Below the pieces are notes generated by a model, which saw only the letters and a list, made by a program, of their open reading frames with translations, made no database searches and was not told where the DNA came from. Positions 7,823 to 15,055 of a stretch of DNA of 19,696 nt are shown in pieces. Each line of letters opens with the position of its first letter. The stretch's first letter is position 1. The translations under genes and the position numbers were made by a program. Source of the DNA: SXOA01 sp051004015 (GTDB taxonomy: Bacteria > Planctomycetota > Planctomycetia > Pirellulales > Pirellulaceae); assembly GCA_051004015.1 (NCBI GenBank), contig JBPCKT010000015.1, forward strand, positions 1 through 19,696, given 5' to 3'.

Positions 7823-9058
7823 ATGAAGAGAGCCCCTAAATACCTCACCGCGCTGACAGCCGCCATTCTACTTGCGGCATTTGGCGGGCAATCCGCCCAC
7901 GGCGATGAAGCGGCAGTGGTTCCAACTACGAAAGCAGCCCCCAAACGCCCCGCCACTCCCGACGAGTTGGAAAAGTGGGCCAAAGACCTTGATTCCGACG
8001 AATTCCTGGCTCGCGAAGAGGCCACGCTGAAGCTCTCCGCCGCGGGAACTCCCGCCATTAAATACGTCCAGCCGCTGGTTTCCATCCCCAGCCTGGAAGC
8101 GTCCACCCGGGCCCTGCACGTCCTGCGGGAAATCGGCCTGTCATCCGACCTGGATACGCAGGACGCCGTCCGTGACTCCCTCGAGGAGATTTCCAAACAG
8201 CCGTCCCCCATCGGCAAGCGGGCCACCCGCACCATCGCCTGGCTCAACGAGCAGCGGAGCAGCCAGACCATCCGTGATCTCGAGCAGCTCGGTGCCAAAA
8301 TCCAGCGGACCGAATACAGCAACGACCTGCAAGAGATGGTCATCGTCGAGGCCGTGCAGCTCGGGCCGGCCTGGAAAGGGGAGGAGAAAGACCTGCGTCG
8401 GCTGAAGTGGCTGGTGGACGTGCGGCAATTGGTGCTGATCGGCGACAAGATGGGGGATGCCGCGCTGGCGCAGGCGGCGCTCATGCCGGGGCTCAAGAGC
8501 CTGCATCTCCATCGCACCGCCGTGAGCGACAAGGGAATGCAGGTCCTCGCCGGCTGCGAGGCGCTGCAGGAATTCGGCGCGTATTACTGCGGCCTGGGGG
8601 ACGAATCCGTGCAGCCGCTCGGAAAACTTCTGACCCTGACTGCGATCAAGCTCTACGGCACCAAAGTCACTCCCGAGGCCAAAGAGCAACTGGTAGTCGC
8701 TCTCAAGCTCACCAAGGTGGATTACCGTCGCGGAGCGTTCCTGGGGGTCAGTTGTGCCCCGGACCTCGACGGCCTCTGCCGCATCTCCACCGTCCATCCC
8801 GACAGCCCGGCCAGCAAAGCCGGCCTGCAAACGCGGGACGTGCTGGTCCGCTTCGCCGGCAAGGAGCTCAAGGATTTTGAGGGACTCACCGCCATCATCT
8901 CGGGGCATCAGGCGGGGGAAACGGTGGAAGTCGAGATCGTTCGCGACGAGTTGAACAAGGACGGCGAGCAGAAGCAAGTGTCCCAAAAGCTCAAAGTCAC
9001 CCTCGGCGAATGGGACGTCGACCTCTCCGTCAGCGGCGGCCGGCTGCCGCGGCCGTAG
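7823..9058 (+). CDS. secreted PDZ-domain protein with leucine-rich-like repeats
   Basis: The product is 411 aa from ATG 7823, chosen because GAGG lies just upstream and a clean signal peptide follows (MKRAPKYLTALTAAILLAAFGG, cleavage near AHG-D). The mature part starts with a helical segment containing a WAKDLDSDEFLAREEAT element, found in planctomycete HEAT-like secreted proteins. Next come leucine-rich-like turns (about 190-275, LKSLHLHRTAVSDKGMQVLAG) and a C-terminal PDZ domain (about 305-395: FLGVSC, VHPDSPASKAGLQTRDVLVRF, V-E-I-V). There is no protease triad, so it is a binding protein rather than a DegP-type enzyme. It starts 35 bp after the reductase gene and may be co-transcribed, though TATAAT at 7793-7798 hints at its own promoter. 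Confidence 0.85.
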   Translation: MKRAPKYLTALTAAILLAAFGGQSAHGDEAAVVPTTKAAPKRPATPDELEKWAKDLDSDEFLAREEATLKLSAAGTPAIKYVQPLVSIPSLEASTRALHVLREIGLSSDLDTQDAVRDSLEEISKQPSPIGKRATRTIAWLNEQRSSQTIRDLEQLGAKIQRTEYSNDLQEMVIVEAVQLGPAWKGEEKDLRRLKWLVDVRQLVLIGDKMGDAALAQAALMPGLKSLHLHRTAVSDKGMQVLAGCEALQEFGAYYCGLGDESVQPLGKLLTLTAIKLYGTKVTPEAKEQLVVALKLTKVDYRRGAFLGVSCAPDLDGLCRISTVHPDSPASKAGLQTRDVLVRFAGKELKDFEGLTAIISGHQAGETVEVEIVRDELNKDGEQKQVSQKLKVTLGEWDVDLSVSGGRLPRP

Positions 9059-9073
9059 AGGCAATCGGTACGG

Positions 9074-9208
9074 CTAATCCTCGATCGGCACCTCCACCGT
9101 CGCCGGCTGGATTTTCCGATCCGGCCAGTCCACAATTTGCACGATGATTTTGGCGACGCCGGAACCAGCTTCGTCGGGGGCCCGCACGGGGCCGTGGAAG
9201 GTGTCCCC
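9074..9208 (-). other. in-frame coding-like extension after the TGA of the upstream minus-strand gene
   Basis: Immediately after the TGA at 9211-9209 the same frame stays open for 44 codons to TAG at 9076-9074. The codons carry the GC-rich third positions of real genes here, and the peptide (GDTFHGPVRAPDEAG... then VEVPIED) looks like the end of a folded beta domain, not random translation. The TGA follows a Cys codon, so readthrough as selenocysteine would give C-U-G-D-T-F. A hairpin GGCCC-CGTGC-GGGCC starts 16 nt after the TGA (loop at 9184-9188, with G as its second base). This meets the loose published criteria for bacterial SECIS elements, but a competing stem (CACG/CGTG) exists and GC-rich DNA often folds. 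A nonsense mutation is the simpler alternative. Confidence 0.55.
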
Positions 9209-11371
9209 TCAGCAGCGCAATTTGAGAAAGTACTTGAGGCGTAGCGGCGGGTCCTTGGCCTCCTTCGCCGGATATTCGATTTCCACCGCCAGGTGCGCCC
9301 CTTCCGGCACTTCCTTGGTGGCCAGAGGGTTGAGGAACTGCTGCTCGCTGCCGCTCGGCGGGCGGCCCATCACGGCGATTTTGAAAGCCACGTCACCCCC
9401 GGCTTCGCCCCGCTGCAGCACCTGGTCCTCCGGCGACTTCAACACGAACGTCAGCGGGCCGTCGAGGGCACACACCTGAGCATCGGCGGGTTTCGGCATG
9501 AACAGCAACGGCGTTTGTCCCTGCCCCAGTCCGTCCTTTCGCCAGAGCGTGCTGTTCTCCCAGCGGTACTTTTGCCATTTGGCATGTAGTTCTTTGTCGA
9601 AGTCGGTCTTTGGTATAAAAGCTTCGTCCCGGACCCACCGGTCCAACTTGAACTTGCTGGTGCCGCCAATTCCCGCCTGGACCGCGAACTCGAAGTGGTC
9701 CATGCCCGTATACCTGCCTGGGTTGCCAATCTTATTGCTGCCGTCTTTGGGTTTGTTCGGCTCCAGCCGCTCCTCCGGTTCGGTCAGGTCGCCGTTGGCG
9801 TTGCGGTCCACATAGAGCGTCGTGCCGTCCAGCACCATCCAGACCCGCTGCTCACGCTTGTCGCCGAAGACGAGCAGCGCGTATCGAGGCTCCTTCTGGT
9901 ACTTGGGTTCTTTCTTGGGAGGCGCGAGGTCCCAAGCACCATCGTCCCTGGCCGGCTGTGCGGGCTGCACGGCGCGTGGCTTTGCTGTCGCGCTAGTGCC
10001 GGCCTTGGGGACCGGGATACCTTTGGGACTAGGCGGAAGGGTGATGACGCATTCGCCGCTCGTCGCGTCGAAGTTGAATTCCACTTGGCGGTAACGTTCG
10101 CCGAACACAGCCCATATCTTCTGGCTGCCATAGGACAGGTCCGGCATGGTGAACTGCCCCTGTGCGTCGGTGCGGCAGGCGAGGTGGCTGTAGAGAAAGT
10201 AGTTGGTCAGGTTGGTCACGAGCGCGCCGTGGACCCCTTTGCCGTCCTCGTCGACGACCTTGCCGCGTAGCGTGCGGCCAGGCTTCAGGACCACCGTCCC
10301 GAAGTCACCACTGCCGGCTTTCTTGACCTCCAGCAGATTCAGCTCCTTGGTCTGCGCGCCGTCGAATCCCGCTTTGACGACCATCATGTTGATCCGAGAA
10401 TCGGGGCCGAAGCGTGACTGCGGCAGCAACACGTCTGGAATCTCGAGCTTCCCCTGGGCGTCCGTCATCCCTTCCAGTTGGGACATGGCTCCGCCGCGAC
10501 CGCTGGCAAACGCCGCCGTAAACCTGGCCCCGGCGACGGGTTTGCCGGCCTCGTCCACGGCAGAGCCACGCAGCACCAGAGCCGAGGCGATCGGGATCGG
10601 TTCCGCATGGAACCGGAGCACGGCCTCACCGGCTTCGATATGAACTTCCGCGCCTTCCACCACGGCGCTGCGGCCAGCGGCGTCGTGGAGCCGCACGGCC
10701 TTACGCTCGGCAATCGGCTCCGGAGCACCTTTGATTTCGCGCGGGTCGAAGTCCTTGTCAATTTCCAGGTTCGCCGGGGCAATGTCGTAATTGTCGGGAG
10801 AAGCCATGAGACCGCAAGTAAACCGATAGCGGCCTCCGGTCGTGGGAATCGTCAACACAGACTTGCCATCCGCGTCACCGGTCGTGTTGATGGCCTCTCC
10901 GTTAGCAAACATCTCCCGTTCGGGATTGAGGATTGCCGAGAAATAGGCGGGCTTGTCGAGAGGCGCTTTCGCGCCGTGCAGTTCCACGCGCCAAGGGGAG
11001 CCCGTTTGCAACACGAAGTCCCGGATCACGCGCGGCGCTGCCGCGGTCGTGAGGATCGCGCCATAGGTCTTGGGATCTTGCGTGTAGTACCCCGCCGGCG
11101 TGCTGACTCCCCATACGCGGCAATGGCCCAGTGGCAGATCCACCGCATACTGGCCATCGGCGTCGCTCACCGCTTCAACGGGAGCCTTCTTGCCGGGCAC
11201 GCCTTGGATCAACAGCTTGACCCTGGCCCCGGCCACCGGCTGGCCAGTATCCGCAGCCGTGAAGCGGCCCAAGAGCCGGCCTTGCTCCGGCTTCGCCGCG
11301 GGGGGCTCGCCCGCGACGGCCAGACCACAAAACACCGTGAGCAACAAGCCCGCACTTCGCGTCGTTAGCAT
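9209..11371 (-). CDS. large secreted protein with carboxypeptidase-regulatory-like domains
   Basis: The product is 720 aa to the TGA at 9209, or 765 aa if that TGA is read through. The start at 11371 is set by AAGGAG about 7 nt upstream and a clear signal peptide (MLTTRSAGLLLTVFCGLAVAG-EPPA). Three CarboxypepD_reg-like beta domains are visible: GRFTAADTGQPVAGARVKLL (about 37), GSAVDEAGKPVAGARF (about 240) and GKVVDEDGKGVHGALV (about 360). A linker rich in Ala, Pro and Lys follows, then a C-terminal domain starting near 500 with a calcium-loop-like DRNANGDLTEPEE (about 520). The role is probably extracellular or periplasmic structural or binding; no catalytic site is seen. The end is odd: the frame continues as coding-like sequence beyond the TGA. 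It is convergent with the PDZ gene. Confidence 0.85.
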   Translation of the reverse strand: MLTTRSAGLLLTVFCGLAVAGEPPAAKPEQGRLLGRFTAADTGQPVAGARVKLLIQGVPGKKAPVEAVSDADGQYAVDLPLGHCRVWGVSTPAGYYTQDPKTYGAILTTAAAPRVIRDFVLQTGSPWRVELHGAKAPLDKPAYFSAILNPEREMFANGEAINTTGDADGKSVLTIPTTGGRYRFTCGLMASPDNYDIAPANLEIDKDFDPREIKGAPEPIAERKAVRLHDAAGRSAVVEGAEVHIEAGEAVLRFHAEPIPIASALVLRGSAVDEAGKPVAGARFTAAFASGRGGAMSQLEGMTDAQGKLEIPDVLLPQSRFGPDSRINMMVVKAGFDGAQTKELNLLEVKKAGSGDFGTVVLKPGRTLRGKVVDEDGKGVHGALVTNLTNYFLYSHLACRTDAQGQFTMPDLSYGSQKIWAVFGERYRQVEFNFDATSGECVITLPPSPKGIPVPKAGTSATAKPRAVQPAQPARDDGAWDLAPPKKEPKYQKEPRYALLVFGDKREQRVWMVLDGTTLYVDRNANGDLTEPEERLEPNKPKDGSNKIGNPGRYTGMDHFEFAVQAGIGGTSKFKLDRWVRDEAFIPKTDFDKELHAKWQKYRWENSTLWRKDGLGQGQTPLLFMPKPADAQVCALDGPLTFVLKSPEDQVLQRGEAGGDVAFKIAVMGRPPSGSEQQFLNPLATKEVPEGAHLAVEIEYPAKEAKDPPLRLKYFLKLRC

Positions 11372-11550
11372 TGCGTTCTCCTTGTCTTGCGGCCGAGAAT
11401 AGCTAATCCTCTCGCCAGTCTGTCCTGACGGATGCATCCGACCACACCGGCAGCCGCTGGTCAAGCAAATTCGCGCCGCCGCGGAGGGTGGCACTGGCAG
11501 ATGAGCCGACAAAAGATAATCCATCTTGCCAAAACTCACCATCGGCTTGT

Positions 11551-11632
11551 CAGCCAGTGCTGCGCCTACATGGACTGACCATTCCTGAAGACCATTCCAA
11601 GGCAGAGTCTTTTGGCGATTTAGCACTGGCTG
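11551..11632. repeat. inverted repeat, 11-bp perfect arms
   Basis: CAGCCAGTGCT at 11551-11561 and its exact reverse complement at 11622-11632, with 60 bp between. It lies in the non-coding stretch 11372-12447. No known element is recognised. It is the first of several inverted repeats in this stretch. Confidence 0.6.
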
Positions 11633-11648
11633 TCAAGCGACGGCAACG

Positions 11649-11737
11649 GTCCGGCAAGAGAGTTGGGTCGACGGCGTCGTCTTGACTGCCGGTGCCATTC
11701 CTGAGCCATCGCCCCCCCATTCGGGGACTTGCCGGAC
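11649..11737. repeat. inverted repeat, 10-bp perfect arms
   Basis: GTCCGGCAAG at 11649-11658 and CTTGCCGGAC at 11728-11737, 69 bp apart. The right arm overlaps the -35 box of the proposed promoter at 11729, so protein binding at this dyad could affect that promoter. A 10-bp direct repeat (CCATTCCTGA near 11579 and 11693) is also present in the area. Confidence 0.5.
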
Positions 11738-11757
11738 ACTTAGTATTTGTGTACAAT
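11729..11757 (+). promoter_or_regulatory. sigma-70-like promoter with no downstream gene
   Basis: TTGCCG (11729-11734), 17 bp, TACAAT (11752-11757), in unusually AT-rich local sequence. Transcription would start near 11764. The nearest plus-strand gene begins 690 bp further on, and a hairpin with a T-tract intervenes, so the likely product is a short RNA. Confidence 0.4.
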
Positions 11758-11763
11758 TGTTAC

Positions 11764-11997
11764 GAATCGGGCCGGCGAGAAACCGGCATGGTCTTTGACA
11801 AGTGAATTAAATGTTGTGCGGAATTCTGGGGGATGCCGCGCGCACTCTCCGTTTCCTGACAACTGACACTCCTCCCAAATCCCCACTTCCGAGCGGGGGG
11901 GTGTTGCAAAAGTCGGGGAGGCGGATTTTGCAAACTGCGTCCTGCCAAGGACTTGAGCAAAGAGGTGCAACGACTTTTGCAACACCAGATTTTTTTT
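11764..11997 (+). ncRNA. candidate small structured RNA, about 234 nt
   Basis: The region between the promoter at 11729-11757 and the hairpin/T8 tract ending at 11997 has no convincing reading frame. Its 3' half folds into nested stems: outer 16 bp (11900-11915 with 11971-11986), middle TTTGC/GCAAA (11927-11931 with 11957-11961) and apical GTCCT/AGGAC around the loop GCCA (11939-11952). No known RNA family is recognised. The alternative is a dispersed repeat element whose palindrome happens to end in T residues. Confidence 0.3.
11900..11997 (+). terminator. long hairpin followed by eight T residues
   Basis: GGTGTTGCAAAAGTCG (11900-11915) pairs perfectly with 11971-11986. After AGA comes T8 (11990-11997). 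The stem plus T-tract fits intrinsic termination on the plus strand, but the arms are separated by 55 nt (with nested stems inside), which is longer than a usual terminator. The same palindrome may instead be the inverted ends of a small dispersed repeat. Confidence 0.45.
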
Positions 11998-12074
11998 CCG
12001 GTGCTGCGCGAGTCCGGGGAGGCGGAAGTGTGGTCCCAGGCGGAGCCCGGACCATGGGAGCGCGAGGAAGACAA

Positions 12075-12102
12075 ACTTACGTCGACGCGAATCGACGTAA
12101 GT
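12075..12102. repeat. palindrome ACTTACGTCGA / TCGACGTAAGT
   Basis: Perfect 11-bp arms (12075-12085, 12092-12102) around a 6-nt loop. The GTAAGT/ACTTAC core recurs in the palindrome at 12327-12356, so both belong to one repeat family. Such TTACGTC palindromes look like dispersed repeats of planctomycete intergenic DNA; copy number was not checked. Confidence 0.75.
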
Positions 12103-12326
12103 CGCGCCTAGAACAGGGCTGTTGGCTGGGAATTCCAGGGTGAATCAAGAACAGGTCCTGTGAATCAACGGATGAATAACTTGGTAATTCATAAAGTATT
12201 GATGGCAATATGCTTGCGTCGCCCGAGTCTCCTGGAAAAGTCCGGTTTTGGCGAGCCGTGAATCATGAATAAAACGCCCAGTTCGGGGGGGGTGATAGCG
12301 ATTCATGAGCGAGCGAGCAAGAAACG

Positions 12327-12356
12327 GACTTACGGCGAGGCTATTTGACGTAAGTC
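12327..12356. repeat. palindrome GACTTACG / CGTAAGTC
   Basis: Perfect 8-bp arms (12327-12334, 12349-12356) with a 14-nt loop. It shares the core of the palindrome at 12075-12102. The 224 bp between the two is comparatively AT-rich and repeats the string GTGAATCA three times (near 12139, 12160 and 12258). I see no gene in it. Confidence 0.65.
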
Positions 12357-12447
12357 AGTAGGCGTAGCGACAAGCGGCTGGCCCCGGAGAGCCGCCTGAG
12401 GCTACGTGCTGGTGCATTCCCATCCCCCCTCGCCTATATTGAAATCC

Positions 12448-14106
12448 ATGTACATTCTGGAAAACCCCGTCCTGCAGCGGGAGCTGCTGGTCAATCTGCG
12501 GATGGCCCGGGGGTTCATTCTCCTGCTCGTGTACCAGTGCCTGCTGGGGGTGGTCGTTTACTTCGCCTGGCCGAAGGATACGCGGGTGGATGTCTCGGCC
12601 GACAGTGCCTCCGCGGTAGATACGCGAAACCTGGTGGATATGTTCTTCATCGGCCAGTTTGTGGTCGCCTCCATGATGGCCCCCAGCTTCGCGGCCGGCT
12701 CCATCACGGGAGAGAAGGAACGCAAGACGTACGAGATGCTGCTGGCCAGCCCGCTTCGGCCCCCGGCCATCGTGCTGGGCAAGCTCGTCGCCTCGCTCGC
12801 TCACCTCGCTGTCCTGGTCTTCAGCTCGCTGCCGATTGTGATGCTCTGCCTGCCGCTGGGAGGCGTGCATCCGTCGGAACTGGCGGCGGCTTATCTGGGG
12901 CTGATGCTCTCCGTGGTCACGTTTGGAATGATCAGCGTGGCTTGCAGCGCCTACTTCCAGCGGACCAGCGCGGCCCTGGTCGTTTCCTATCTGCTGATCC
13001 TCATCCCCGCGCTGCTGGGGGTGCTGTACTGGAAAGGGCTCGCCGAATACGGCTCGCTGCGGCTATTCCTGCTGGTGCCCGTGGCGGCGGTGAGCGTGGC
13101 CCTGTGCGTCGGCCTGTTCGTGAACACCAGCGTAATGCTGCTGCATCCCCCGGACGTCGGCAGCGAAGGGAAGGAGGTGGTGGACCTGGAGCAAGAATCG
13201 CAGCAGGCGGTGGGGCTGGTGATCCAGCGGGACCAATTCCCCGATAAGCTGTTCGCCCCTCCCAAGCGGGACGACCTGATGGAGGACGGGGCCAACCCGG
13301 TCTACGACAAGGAAATCCGCAGCGAGATCTTCAGCCAGGGGACGCTGATGCTCCGCTTGGTGATCCAGGTGAGCATGGTGCTGGCCATCCCCTTCATGGC
13401 CATCTGCCTGTATATCTACCCGCATTTGGCGGCCTGGTACATCTGCTATGTGGTAGTGTTCAACATGCTGGTGGGGCCGGTGTTTTCCGCGGGGAGCGTC
13501 ACCAGCGAGCGGGAGCGGGAAACGCTCGACCTGTTGCTGACTACGACGATCAGTCCCTGGCACATCCTGTGGGGCAAGCTGGTGGCCGGGCTGCGGGTTT
13601 CCAGCGTGCTGACGCTGTTCCTCGTCTGGCCGGTGCTCTTGGCGTGCGTGATGGTGTCGCTGTACTGGGCCAATCTGCTGGCCGTAATGGCCTATCTCTC
13701 CATCGTGCTGATTACCTGCCTGACGACGGCAATGGTCGCCCTGTTCTGCTCGGTCATGGCGAAGAAGTCCTCGATCGCCATGATGTCGGCATACCTGGTG
13801 ATTATCGTCATGTTTTGCGCCCCCCTGGCGATTGGTTTCTTCGCCACGACGTTTTATCGCCTGCACCCCGCCACCCGCGTGGTCAAAGAGCTGAGCTTCA
13901 CCAGCCCGTTTTCAGCCGCCCGCTCGATCCCGCTGAACGTCGGGGCGCTCAGCACTGAGGCGGCGAACCTGGCCGCTGCCGAACCCAAGACCTGGATGCT
14001 TTACCTTTGCTACCTGGCCTTCAGCCTCCTGCTGAACATCGGGCTGTTGCTGATTATGACGTGGCTCTTTAGAAGCCGTTGGCGGGTAGCCAGTCTTGGC
14101 AATTGA
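12448..14106 (+). CDS. ABC-2 type transporter permease, two fused halves
   Basis: The product is 552 aa from ATG 12448, the start giving MYILENPVLQRELLVNLR, a standard opening for this family. The frame could also open at GTG 12406. There is no Shine-Dalgarno sequence. The protein is hydrophobic with about 11-12 membrane helices in two homologous halves. Each half carries the coupling-type motif after its second helix: TGEKERKTYEMLL (about 86) and TSERERETLDLLL (about 351). It would form the membrane part of an ABC exporter or a gliding/secretion-type complex. No ATPase gene lies on either side, so the ATPase partner must be encoded elsewhere or has been separated by the repeat-rich DNA upstream. 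Substrate unknown. Confidence 0.87.
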   Translation: MYILENPVLQRELLVNLRMARGFILLLVYQCLLGVVVYFAWPKDTRVDVSADSASAVDTRNLVDMFFIGQFVVASMMAPSFAAGSITGEKERKTYEMLLASPLRPPAIVLGKLVASLAHLAVLVFSSLPIVMLCLPLGGVHPSELAAAYLGLMLSVVTFGMISVACSAYFQRTSAALVVSYLLILIPALLGVLYWKGLAEYGSLRLFLLVPVAAVSVALCVGLFVNTSVMLLHPPDVGSEGKEVVDLEQESQQAVGLVIQRDQFPDKLFAPPKRDDLMEDGANPVYDKEIRSEIFSQGTLMLRLVIQVSMVLAIPFMAICLYIYPHLAAWYICYVVVFNMLVGPVFSAGSVTSERERETLDLLLTTTISPWHILWGKLVAGLRVSSVLTLFLVWPVLLACVMVSLYWANLLAVMAYLSIVLITCLTTAMVALFCSVMAKKSSIAMMSAYLVIIVMFCAPLAIGFFATTFYRLHPATRVVKELSFTSPFSAARSIPLNVGALSTEAANLAAAEPKTWMLYLCYLAFSLLLNIGLLLIMTWLFRSRWRVASLGN

Positions 14107-14120
14107 GACAGCCTTCTGAC

Positions 14121-14200
14121 ACAAGCCTGAAGCGCCAGCGAAGGAAAGTGCTGATTTCCTGGCGATTCCGAGCCGTCCTTCGCTTGCGCTTCAGGCTTGT
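14121..14200. repeat. inverted repeat with 25-bp arms between convergent genes
   Basis: ACAAGCCTGAAGCGCCAGCG (14121-14140, arm to 14145) pairs with 14176-14200 with one mismatch over 25 bp and a 30-nt loop. On the minus strand it reads YKPEAQAKDG...SLALQACV, a peptide I recognise as a frequent false translation of a dispersed planctomycete repeat. It lies 15 bp after the ABC permease stop and 21 bp before the yceH-like stop, so it may also serve as a two-way transcription barrier. Confidence 0.85.
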
Positions 14201-14220
14201 ATGAGAAATGCGCGGCAGGA

Positions 14221-14949
14221 CTATCCTTTGGCTCCCAACTCCTCCACCCTTTGCCGCAGGCGGGCGAATTCGGCTCGCAGCTCGGCAAGCTCGACTTCCA
14301 GCTCGGAAAGTTGGTCCACCGTCGCGTACTTGAGCGAAGCGTTGCTGCCGGATGATGACGGCGAAGTTGGCCGCTGGTCGTCGTCGGTGAGCCGCGCGGG
14401 GGAGCTGGCAAGACGCGTTTGCAGCTCGGCGACTTCACGGTCCTTATAAAGGTTATGGCTGACGATCTGGCCGCGGCCGGGGGAAGTGATTTCCCGCATC
14501 AGCCCCTTCTTCAGCAGGCCGTCCACGACGACCTTGAGAGCGGTTTGATCGGCGATGGGCTCCATACGGGCCGCGCGTGCTCGCAGGTCCCCCAGCGTCT
14601 GCTCGCCGCGGAGGAGCAGCTCCGTCATCACGGCCAGCTCGACCGCGGTGACGCCGAGCCACTCGTAAGCGTGATGACGGTATTTGAGGACGCGGCCGGA
14701 GCCCTGCACCTCCGTCACCGCGCCGAGGCCGCGCAGCTCTTCCAGGAGTTGCTCCACGTCCTCCTGAGTCAGCTCCATCTGCGGCTCACGGTTGCTCTTT
14801 TGGTTCGAGCCGGCGACGATGCCGTTGACCGTCATCGGGTACGACTCGGGGACGGTCTTGGCCTTCTCGACAAGCACCCCCAGCACGCGCCGCTGGCGCG
14901 AGTTGAGCGGCTTCCACTTGGGGGCTTCGGGCTGACTCTCGCTGGACAT
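14221..14949 (-). CDS. YceH/DUF480-family winged-helix protein
   Basis: The product is 242 aa from ATG 14949. The family core is plain: LNSRQRRVLGVLVEKAKTVPESYPMTVNGIVAGSNQKSNREP is typical of the first winged helix, and HHAYEWLGVTAVELAVMTELLLRGEQTLGDLRARAARM of the second. The usual PGRGQ segment follows. The C-terminal 40 residues (LSELEVELAELRAEFARLRQRVEEL) form a heptad coiled coil, suggesting dimerisation. The tandem winged-helix fold suggests nucleic-acid or protein binding; no function is established for the family to my knowledge. It is transcribed alone, divergent from the DJ-1-like gene and convergent with the ABC permease. Confidence 0.92.
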   Translation of the reverse strand: MSSESQPEAPKWKPLNSRQRRVLGVLVEKAKTVPESYPMTVNGIVAGSNQKSNREPQMELTQEDVEQLLEELRGLGAVTEVQGSGRVLKYRHHAYEWLGVTAVELAVMTELLLRGEQTLGDLRARAARMEPIADQTALKVVVDGLLKKGLMREITSPGRGQIVSHNLYKDREVAELQTRLASSPARLTDDDQRPTSPSSSGSNASLKYATVDQLSELEVELAELRAEFARLRQRVEELGAKG

Positions 14950-14989
14950 GAGGTGCAGCTTACCCGACGAGTAGCGGGTTCACCAGCCG

Positions 14990-15018
14990 CTGACAGGCGG
15001 CAGCGGCGGTGCTACAAA
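14990..15018 (+). promoter_or_regulatory. promoter of the DJ-1/PfpI gene
   Basis: CTGACA (14990-14995), 17 bp, TACAAA (15013-15018), with expected start near 15025. This leaves a leader of about 30 nt that holds the AGGAGGA ribosome-binding site at 15044-15050. Both boxes are close to consensus and correctly placed. Confidence 0.5.
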
Positions 15019-15055
15019 GTCCCTTTCCACCAGTTGTTTGCATAGGAGGACACCC

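Noticed and set aside
8141..9064. 307-aa minus-strand frame opposite the PDZ gene
   Set aside because: Complement of a signal-peptide plus PDZ protein; compositional shadow with no domain signature.
10478..11368. 296-aa plus-strand frame opposite the carboxypeptidase-regulatory-like gene
   Set aside because: The minus-strand protein has a Shine-Dalgarno sequence, a signal peptide and three beta domains; the plus frame has none of these.
11811..12143. 110-aa frame in the repeat-rich intergenic region
   Set aside because: It is made of palindromic repeat sequence, has no ribosome-binding site, and overlaps minus-strand frames of equal quality. Treated as a false translation of repeats.
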